From assembly GCA_964548905.1 (NCBI GenBank), contig CAZJTL010000088.1, forward strand, positions 1 through 19,081: 19,081 nucleotides of DNA. Reading direction: 5' to 3'. Below the pieces are notes generated by a model, which saw nothing but the letters and a program-made list of their open reading frames with translations, searched no databases and was not told the origin of the DNA. Origin of the DNA: CAZJTL01 sp964548905. Its GTDB lineage: Bacteria; Cyanobacteriota; Cyanobacteriia; Cyanobacteriales; Xenococcaceae. Made by a program: the position numbers and the translations under genes. Positions 12,901 to 19,081 of this stretch are shown piece by piece. Within the stretch, counting starts at the first letter, position 1. Each line of letters starts with the position of its first letter.

Positions 12901-15900
12901 TTACTATTCCAGTTGTTAGTGACAAGATCCTCGAACCCGATGAAACTATTAACCTGATCTTGACTAATCCTACCAATGGGGCGACTATTGGAGAGCAAAA
13001 CGGTGCAACGTTTACGATTGCCGATCGCGATGCGTCATTTATAACGGGATTTCCTCGTGGTGCATTAGGAAGTAATCAAGGTCAAGCAACTATTCTCATT
13101 TCGGGTCATAATTTTTCCAAAAAAGATATTGTTAGTATCATTGCGCCCGATAAAACAAAACTAAAAGCCAGTAAAGTTACTTGGGAAAGCGATACCGCAC
13201 TTTGGGCAACTTTCGATTTGACAGGTTTAACCCCAGGGCAATACGATGTTAAGCTTAACAGCACTCAAGGCAGTTTTGTTGTTAAGGATTCTTTCACTGT
13301 TACTGATGGTCCTGTTGGCAATCTTCAGATCGCTTTAAGCTATCCACAGAATGGAGTTGTCACTGTTACCTATACTAACGTTGGTGAAACAGATTTAATC
13401 CCTCCTGTATTGAAAGTATCGGGGACTAATGCCAAGGTATACGAAGCAGATAGTACAGTAGCTGGTTTATATCTGGGAACGAGTAATGATGGTCCTTTAG
13501 AAATGCTTGCCCCTGGTGCAAGTGGTGAATTTTCTTTTAACTACACTCCGAAAGGTAATGGTGAAATTTCTTTCTCTGTCGAACAACTAAAATCTAATGA
13601 TGTTATTGATTGGGCAAATATTAAAGCAGAATCCCGCCCTGCGGAGATCGGTGTAGAAGCTTGGGATGCCATCTGGCAGAATTTTACCACCTCCGTCGGA
13701 TCGACTGCGGCTGAGTTTCAAGCAGCAATGCTGGAAAATGCTAATTATTTAAGCCAATTAGGTGAAAAAAGTAACAATTTATTCGACTTTGAACTCAAGC
13801 AAGCTGCTAATACCTTCAGAGATGCTAAGTTAGTCACGACTACTGACATTACAGATGTAGCCTCTGGACTAGATTTAACCTTTAGTCGAACTTTCTCCCA
13901 ATCTATTGCCGATCGCTATCATCTTGGTGCTTTGGGACGAGGTTGGACTCATCAGTGGGACTTGCAACTAGCTGAAGATGGCAGCAAAGTTATCATTCGC
14001 AGTGCAGACAACTCAGAACGTTATTTTCAGCGATATTCTTACCGTAATCTTGGCAACCAGACAGTTGAAAGTCAATATATTGGGTCGAATGGCGCTATTG
14101 TAACTGTTAAGCAACAGGGTAATAGTAGCAATTATACTTTGTCTGAAACCGACGGAACGACCTATAAGTTCTCTGGTAATAAGAAGCTGACTTACGTTGA
14201 AGATGCCAACAAAAATCGTATCACTTTTGAATATACTGGGGATGCCTTAACTCGCTTGGTGCATTCCAACGGAGATAATCTTACCCTCAACTACAATACC
14301 CAAGGAAGAATCAGTAAGATTACTAACTCTACTGGCGAAACTAGTAACTATACTTACGATGCTTCAGGGGAACATCTCCTGACTGTTACTAATTCCCAAG
14401 GCGCTACTACCTACACTTACGATACAGGTAACATAGCTTCTAGCAAACACGCCCTTCTCTCGATTACCTCTCCAAGCGGTACTCAACAAAACTTTAAATA
14501 CGATAACCAAGGTCGTTTAATTAGCGAATCTAAAAATGAGGGTGCAGAAGCACGTACTTATAGTTATGACAAAGCTGGTGGTGTGACTATTACAGATGCT
14601 ACGGGAGCTAAAACAGATTTATTATACGGTGTTTTAGGGAATCCTCTTGAAATCCGTTTACCCCAAAATCAAACTTATCAAAATCGTTTGGATGGAAGCA
14701 TACTACCCGATGGTAGTCAATATTCCTATCATTTCCATGATGGGGAAATACATGATGGAGAAGTACATAATGGGGTATTAGAAGTTACAAATCCCCTCAA
14801 TCAGAAAACTACTTTCAACTACGATAGCAATTTTAATAACTTACTTGGTTTTCAAGATGCCCAAGGAAATTCTGTTAACTATACCTATGACAGTAAGCAA
14901 AATCTGACTAAAATTACTTATGCAGATGGTAGCACCGAAAAGTTTAAACTCGACGCTGCGGGCAATGTAATTAGTTTCATCAATCGTCGCGGTAGTGAGA
15001 TTCAATCTACCTACAACAAAGATGGACAAATTACTAGCAAGCAATATCAAGATGGTGCTAAGGTTTCTTATACCTACGATACCCAAGGCAATCTGTTAAC
15101 TGTTACCGATGCTAGCGGAAAAATTGAAATGAAGTATGATTCCGCTAACCGAATGACTGGTATTAGCTATCCCTCTGGACGTTCTCTTCAGTTTAGCTAC
15201 AACGCTGACGGTCAGCGCACCAAGATGGTAGCGCAAGATGGGAATACTGTTAATTACAGTTATGATGCAGTGGGTAGGTTAACAGGATTAACCGACGGTG
15301 CGAAAGAAACCATTGTTGCCTATGAGTACGATAAGGCTAGTCGTTTGACCAAAGAAACTAATGGTAATGGTACTTATACTACCTATAAATACGACCAACT
15401 CGGTCAAGTAAATAGCCTAGTCAATTACAAAACTGATGGTACAGTTAACTCTAGTTTTGATTATGTCTACGACGAATTAGGTCGTCGTACTAGTATGATC
15501 ACTTTGGAGGGAACTTATCAGTATGGCTATGATGCAACAGGTCAATTAACCTCAGTTAAGTTACCTGATGGTGGGAATATTCAGTATCGCTATGATGACG
15601 CTGGAAATCGCTCTATGGTGGTAGTAGATGGCGATATGGCAACTGGCTACCAATCCAACAACCTCAATCAATATACCAGCATTAATGATGCTACCTATAC
15701 CTACGATAAAGATGGCAACCTAATTGGTAAAACAGCAAAGGGTAAAAATTATACCTATGCTTATGATGTAGAGAATCGTTTGGTAAGCGTAACTACACCA
15801 GATGGAACTTGGGACTATGAATATGATGCCCTTGGGAATCGCATTTCCAGTACGCACAAAGGTCAGCGTACCGAATATTTACTCGATCCTACTGGTTTGG

Positions 15901-18900
15901 GGGATGTAATTGCTGAATATAACGGCAGTGGTAACTTAATCTCTCGTTATAATCATGGACTCGGTTTAGTTAATCAAGTGAATAGTAGTAATTCAACCAA
16001 TTACTACGATTTTGATGCCCTTGGATCTACCGTTGGTTTATCGGGAACAAATGGGGATTATGTTAACCAGTACAGTTATTTACCTTTCGGCGAAGAGTTA
16101 ACTAAAACTGAAGTCGTTGCCAATCCCTTCGAGTATGTTGGGCAATGGGGAGTCATGGATGAAAGTAATGGACTGGAATTCATGCGAGCGAGATTTTATG
16201 ATGCAACAACTGGTAAGTTTTTGAGTCCAGATCCCATAGGAATTAATGCTGGAGATACTAATTTTTATCGGTATGTTGGAAATAGCTCGGTAAACTTTGT
16301 AGATTCTAGCGGTAAATTTTGGGGTAAGTTAGTACCAAGCGCAATATCAATTGTAATAAAAAAGTTATATCCAGATAAAAATTTAATATTAAGTCCAAGG
16401 GATTACGTTATATTTATTAACTGCAAAGCTCAACGAATATTTATACAAGCTGGTGAAATATTGGATGGAACTTATAATCCTCCTCGCTTTGATCTCTGTA
16501 AACTATCTGGAAACAGTTGGGGAGATCCTCACCTTAACACCTTCGACGGTATCCCTTATGACTTCCAAGGAGCAGGCGAATTCACCTTAGTTAAATCCAC
16601 CACAGATGACTTTGAGATTCAAACACGACAAGAACCTTGGGGTGATAGTAGTGCTTCTTACAACACCGCAGTAGCCCTTAAAATAGACGGACAACGCATC
16701 GGGATTTATGCAGACCGATCCGAACCTATGGTTAATGGTAAGACTGTTAACATTCCTGACGGTGGAATCTTTGCAATGGGAGAAAGTCTAATTTTCCGCC
16801 AAGGAGACTCTTACACGATTAATTCATCCGAAAACGACCAAATTCAAGTCGATCTTATTAGTAGCTTTATTAATGTAAGCTTATCTTCCGATCGCCAAGG
16901 TAAAGTTGTAGGACTGTTAGGTAACGCAAATGGCGACCCCAAAGATGATTTTGCCCTTCGTAAAGGAACTGTTCTAGGCAATTCTCTTTCTAACGAACAA
17001 CTTTACGGCAAATATGGCAATAGTTGGCGTATAACTCAAGCCCAATCTCTCTTTGATTATGCCCCAGGAACAGATACCAAGACCTTTACCGATCGCACGT
17101 TCCCTGAGAAGATCGTCACTATTGATACCTTAGATCCAGAACTGCGGGCAAAAGCCGAAAAAATTGCTAGAGACGCTGGTATTACTGACCCCGAACTGTT
17201 AGAAAATGCTATCCTCGATATTGCCCTAACCGATGGCGCAGAGGAATTTATTGAGGGATACTCCGACCAACAGGAAGAAGCCAACCTCAACGCTGACAAT
17301 ACTCTGATTAACCCCGAAGGTGAAGGAACAGAACATTGGTTAGCTGCTAGTTCGGTAATTCCTTATACCATTCGTTTTACCAACAGCGCAGAAGATGAAA
17401 CATCTCCAGTCGCTCAAGTCATTATTACTCAGCAACTCGACTCAGATCTCGATCTCAATACCTTTACCCTAGATGATTTCGGTTTCGGAGATATGACGAT
17501 CGAAGTTCCTCTAGGAGTACAAAACTACAGTCAACGTCTCGATTTACAAGATACTCGTGGCATATTTGTAGATGCAAGCGCCAAACTAAATTCAGAAACA
17601 GGCGTTGTTACTTGGACATTCACCACCATCGATCCTGCTACTGGCAATCTTGTCACTGACTTAAGTAAAGGTTTCTTACCTCCCAATGACGAAGATGGCG
17701 CAGGACAAGGCTCGATCGGCTACAGTATCCAACCCAAAGCTGATGCTAAAACGGGAACTCGTATCGATTCCCAAGCCACAATTACGTTCGATAACCAAAC
17801 TCCCATCCAAACCCCACTCACCTTCAATACCCTGCACGGAGACTTACCTACTAGTGTCGATAAAACTATAAATATCGAAGAAGATACTAGCTATAGTTTT
17901 GTGTTAGCAGATTTTTCTCTTGAGGACAGTAATACAGGAGAAAACTCAGAAAAAGTAACTCTTGTCACTCTTCCCACCAAAGGTAAACTAACTCTTAATG
18001 GTGAGAATGTTACTGTTGACCAAGAAATTAGCTTAGGTGACTTAAGTAACTTAAAATTTACTCCAGACAAAAATAAAAATGGCGATGGTTACACTGATTT
18101 CCAATTTCAAATAAGCGACGCTCAAAACTATAGTACTCAACCCACTACTATTACTTTTGATGTTAACCCCGTCGATGATGCACCCACTGTTAGCAAACCT
18201 ATTGCTAATGTTACTGTCAAAGAAGATGCCAAAAATACTACCATTGACCTCAGCAAAGTCTTCAAAGACGTGGATGGAGACACTATTGTCAAAACTGTTA
18301 AAACTAACAGCAACAAAACCTTAGTGAATGCCACTATTAAGGACAATCTTCTTACCTTAGATTATCAACCAGATCGATTTGGCACAGCCAAAATCACTAT
18401 AAGCGGAACAGCCCAAGAAAAGTCAATTAATGCTCCTTTCACTGTTAAGGTTAATTCCGTAAATGATGCGCCTATTGTCCAACAAAATCTTGAAAGTAAA
18501 GCTGTTGTCGAAAACAAAGAATTTCAATTTACCATTCCAAACAACACATTTTTTGATGCAGATCCTCAAGATCTCCTCACTTATAAAACCTCAACTCTTC
18601 CTAGCTGGTTAACCTTCGATCCAAAAACTCTTACCTTTATTGGGAAAGCTAATCCTTCCGATATTGGTACTCATAAAGTTACTGTCACCGCTACCGATAA
18701 AGCTGGTGCAAAAACTAGCAATACTTTTACCCTGACAGTTTTGAAATTACTTAGTGGTTCGAGTAATAACGATACGATCGCTGGTACGAGCGCAAATGAA
18801 TATCTAGCTGGCGATGCTGGCAATGATACTCTCAAAGCAGGAAAAGGAAACGATTTACTAAACGGTGGTAAAGGTACTGATTCAATGCTAGGTGCGATCG

Positions 18901-19061
18901 GCGATGATACTTACAGCGTCGATCTTGAAGGCGATCTGGCGATCGAAAAACTCAACCAAGGAAAAGACACTGTTAAATCTGCTATTAGTTATACCCTACC
19001 CAAACATACTGAGAATTTATTCCTAACTAACCCTCTTTTGTCACTCTCCGAGTTTAAGTAG
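9981..19061 (+). CDS. Giant RTX / PA14 / Calx-beta / RHS / VWD / cadherin-like exoprotein
   Basis: From the ATG at 9981 (ribosome-binding site aagga) the protein has about 3026 residues and no signal peptide. Domains in approximate order: RTX calcium-binding nonapeptide repeats (GGxGxDxLx) at 5-615, interrupted by two near-identical 126-residue units; PA14 at 619-780 (EAEYYDGYF, then GEYTFYVNSDDGSYLFLD); Calx-beta at 788-900 and 905-1017 (both starting GTLAFS); TIG- and CARDB-like 1018-1280; RHS shell entry at about 1284-1345 (LTFSRTF, then GRGWTHQWDLQL); about 20 YD repeats at 1390-1965; RHS core end at 1966-2111 (DALGSTVGLSG, RARFYDATTGKFLSPDPIG, FYRYVGN). Next are a 65-residue tip with the only two cysteines (C2148, C2173), a VWD domain at 2177-2372 (WGDPHLNTFDG, GLLGNANGDPKDDF), a DUF11-like domain at 2454-2624, three cadherin-like domains at 2626-2923, and an RTX tail. 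Calcium-binding repeats suggest type I secretion. The role may be surface adhesin, exoprotein or RHS-type contact toxin; none is proven. Confidence 0.88.
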   Translation: MDINGTNKNDNLLGTSEDDVIYGGEGNDSVDGKAGNDQVYGQEGNDTLNGGDGDDYFSEEAEADFIAGGKGNDQLDLYSGDAGLTVEYTDFNNGTTSLGGKIKEIESFIFRGGKGKDKINVAAAGYADLRSGKGDDTLIAGASDDYLEGGSGNDSVDAGVGNDRVYGQEGNDTLNGGEGDDYFSEEAEADEIAGGKGNDQLDLYSGDAGLTVEYTDFNNGTTSLGGKIKEIESFIFRGGKGKDKIDVSAAGYADLRSGEGDDTLIAGASYDYLEGGSGNDSVDAGVGNDRVYGQEGNDTLNGGEGDDYVDGGDGIDLLKVDYSKIKTNGIATTTNEDGSVNISAAGNSIHYVNIEKLDITGTTQADNFIGSNLQDTLKGGAGNDIFTGAGGKDSLVGGKGHDIYIVKTTGDTIAEQTTEGLDTVETSVDYSLETIANVEYLTLTGKANLKGTGNNINNRITGNSANNSLIGNAGNDTLVGNAGNDSLQGGEGKDLLIGVDENAAKSGLGEIDTLQGGVGDDRFILGNGTKSFYDDGKTSTNGKDDYALIKDFKSSEDVIELAYPKSQYRLDVSPIAGISGTAIYLDKSGSEPDELVGIVEGVSNLDLNSSAFVQSNLVGGGLEAEYYDGYFNDDLNFFNQNQPVFKRTDANVNFDDSTDWQIEHTSLADLQTFSVRWQGYINIPITGEYTFYVNSDDGSYLFLDDAVFSPSVDNATVNNGGLHPPQEGSGKTYLKAGLHDISIVYGDNENGGASVARFSWSSQDAGITKKLVPSSVLFSREETASSAGTLAFSQPTYSINEDGTSVVAITVNRTGESSGEVSATIALKDITATASDDYDNSSIEVTFGDGDTTPKTITIPIVNDTKFEPKETINLTLTDPQGGVKLGEQSSAIVSIISEDPPQPGTLAFSAPEFSVREDGTAIAEVTVTRTGGSDLEVSATINLSDGTATASDDYDRTPITVTFAEGDTEAKTITIPVVSDKILEPDETINLILTNPTNGATIGEQNGATFTIADRDASFITGFPRGALGSNQGQATILISGHNFSKKDIVSIIAPDKTKLKASKVTWESDTALWATFDLTGLTPGQYDVKLNSTQGSFVVKDSFTVTDGPVGNLQIALSYPQNGVVTVTYTNVGETDLIPPVLKVSGTNAKVYEADSTVAGLYLGTSNDGPLEMLAPGASGEFSFNYTPKGNGEISFSVEQLKSNDVIDWANIKAESRPAEIGVEAWDAIWQNFTTSVGSTAAEFQAAMLENANYLSQLGEKSNNLFDFELKQAANTFRDAKLVTTTDITDVASGLDLTFSRTFSQSIADRYHLGALGRGWTHQWDLQLAEDGSKVIIRSADNSERYFQRYSYRNLGNQTVESQYIGSNGAIVTVKQQGNSSNYTLSETDGTTYKFSGNKKLTYVEDANKNRITFEYTGDALTRLVHSNGDNLTLNYNTQGRISKITNSTGETSNYTYDASGEHLLTVTNSQGATTYTYDTGNIASSKHALLSITSPSGTQQNFKYDNQGRLISESKNEGAEARTYSYDKAGGVTITDATGAKTDLLYGVLGNPLEIRLPQNQTYQNRLDGSILPDGSQYSYHFHDGEIHDGEVHNGVLEVTNPLNQKTTFNYDSNFNNLLGFQDAQGNSVNYTYDSKQNLTKITYADGSTEKFKLDAAGNVISFINRRGSEIQSTYNKDGQITSKQYQDGAKVSYTYDTQGNLLTVTDASGKIEMKYDSANRMTGISYPSGRSLQFSYNADGQRTKMVAQDGNTVNYSYDAVGRLTGLTDGAKETIVAYEYDKASRLTKETNGNGTYTTYKYDQLGQVNSLVNYKTDGTVNSSFDYVYDELGRRTSMITLEGTYQYGYDATGQLTSVKLPDGGNIQYRYDDAGNRSMVVVDGDMATGYQSNNLNQYTSINDATYTYDKDGNLIGKTAKGKNYTYAYDVENRLVSVTTPDGTWDYEYDALGNRISSTHKGQRTEYLLDPTGLGDVIAEYNGSGNLISRYNHGLGLVNQVNSSNSTNYYDFDALGSTVGLSGTNGDYVNQYSYLPFGEELTKTEVVANPFEYVGQWGVMDESNGLEFMRARFYDATTGKFLSPDPIGINAGDTNFYRYVGNSSVNFVDSSGKFWGKLVPSAISIVIKKLYPDKNLILSPRDYVIFINCKAQRIFIQAGEILDGTYNPPRFDLCKLSGNSWGDPHLNTFDGIPYDFQGAGEFTLVKSTTDDFEIQTRQEPWGDSSASYNTAVALKIDGQRIGIYADRSEPMVNGKTVNIPDGGIFAMGESLIFRQGDSYTINSSENDQIQVDLISSFINVSLSSDRQGKVVGLLGNANGDPKDDFALRKGTVLGNSLSNEQLYGKYGNSWRITQAQSLFDYAPGTDTKTFTDRTFPEKIVTIDTLDPELRAKAEKIARDAGITDPELLENAILDIALTDGAEEFIEGYSDQQEEANLNADNTLINPEGEGTEHWLAASSVIPYTIRFTNSAEDETSPVAQVIITQQLDSDLDLNTFTLDDFGFGDMTIEVPLGVQNYSQRLDLQDTRGIFVDASAKLNSETGVVTWTFTTIDPATGNLVTDLSKGFLPPNDEDGAGQGSIGYSIQPKADAKTGTRIDSQATITFDNQTPIQTPLTFNTLHGDLPTSVDKTINIEEDTSYSFVLADFSLEDSNTGENSEKVTLVTLPTKGKLTLNGENVTVDQEISLGDLSNLKFTPDKNKNGDGYTDFQFQISDAQNYSTQPTTITFDVNPVDDAPTVSKPIANVTVKEDAKNTTIDLSKVFKDVDGDTIVKTVKTNSNKTLVNATIKDNLLTLDYQPDRFGTAKITISGTAQEKSINAPFTVKVNSVNDAPIVQQNLESKAVVENKEFQFTIPNNTFFDADPQDLLTYKTSTLPSWLTFDPKTLTFIGKANPSDIGTHKVTVTATDKAGAKTSNTFTLTVLKLLSGSSNNDTIAGTSANEYLAGDAGNDTLKAGKGNDLLNGGKGTDSMLGAIGDDTYSVDLEGDLAIEKLNQGKDTVKSAISYTLPKHTENLFLTNPLLSLSEFK
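10095..10850 (+). repeat. Two tandem 378-bp units inside the giant gene
   Basis: The unit beginning gtttacggacaagaaggtaa at 10095 recurs at 10473 and again at 10851. This gives two full copies of 378 bases (126 residues) and a start of a third that continues as ordinary RTX sequence from about 10900. The copies are nearly identical at DNA level, including silent positions. Each unit has RTX nonapeptides around a non-RTX block (LYSGDAGLTVEYTDFNNGTT onward). Confidence 0.9.
14736..14780 (+). repeat. 15-bp micro-repeat, 3 units, within the YD-repeat region
   Basis: catgatggggaaata, catgatggagaagta and cataatggggtatta stand head to tail and encode HDGEI, HDGEV and HNGVL (residues 1586-1600). The unit is not a YD repeat and interrupts one. 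Confidence 0.75.
16314..16508 (+). other. Candidate variable tip after the RHS core, within the giant gene
   Basis: These 65 codons lie between the end of the RHS core (VDSSG, residues 2107-2111) and the VWD domain (GNSWGD at 2177). By hand count 16321-16440 has 34 G or C in 120 bases (28%), against 47% in the 60 bases starting at the VWD domain. The encoded segment has a basic hydrophobic start (KFWGKLVPSAISIVIKKL), then strands, with C2148 and C2173. I recognise no family. Confidence 0.55.
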
Positions 19062-19081
19062 TAACAAATAAGAGAGATTAT

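Noticed and set aside
16314..16508. A recognisable nuclease or deaminase toxin after the RHS core
   Set aside because: The segment shows no HNH, GHxE, deaminase HxE/PCxxC or ADP-ribosyltransferase motif, and is shorter than most such domains, so no toxin family is claimed.

Overview
The window is cyanobacterial chromosome. It is moderately AT-rich, is studded with the octamer GCGATCGC (HIP1, the hallmark palindrome of many cyanobacteria), carries several tracts of tandem heptanucleotides of the cyanobacterial STRR type, and encodes proteins with a cyanobacterial flavour (Mrp next to RodA, a small conserved membrane protein, a RsbU/SpoIIE-type phosphatase with HAMP). I do not assign a species.

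Left half (1-7.7 kb) is ordinary core genome. In order it holds an exported metallophosphoesterase (+), a LarE-type PP-loop sulfur transferase (-, convergent), a small conserved membrane protein (+), an unrecognised 79-residue protein (-), mrp and rodA in the same direction with only a heptad repeat between them (+), and a membrane-anchored HAMP/PP2C serine phosphatase (-) whose stop codon overlaps that of rodA. Heptanucleotide repeats of unrelated sequence sit at three of the gene 3' junctions; one of them encodes the C-terminal tail of the phosphatase.

The middle (7.7-9.98 kb) is accessory and repeat-rich. It holds a FitA-like ribbon-helix-helix antitoxin whose PIN toxin survives only as the first dozen or so codons, then a BrnT/BrnA toxin-antitoxin pair. 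Around these are several copies of a short dispersed repeat, two copies of a ~140-bp direct repeat flanking brnTA, and a cluster of three tight hairpins.

The right half (9.98-19.06 kb) is one giant gene of about 3026 codons. Its product has, in order: RTX calcium-binding repeats (with a recent 378-bp tandem duplication), a PA14 domain, two Calx-beta domains, a TIG/CARDB-like stretch, a complete RHS/YD-repeat shell and core, a short AT-rich segment holding the only two cysteines of the protein, a von Willebrand D domain, a DUF11-like domain, three cadherin-like domains and a short RTX tail. It has no signal peptide; the RTX repeats suggest type I secretion. The combination looks like an RHS shell built into an RTX adhesin-like exoprotein, with a candidate exchangeable tip at the place where RHS toxins carry their effector. 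No secretion genes and no immunity gene are visible before the window ends 20 bases after the stop codon.
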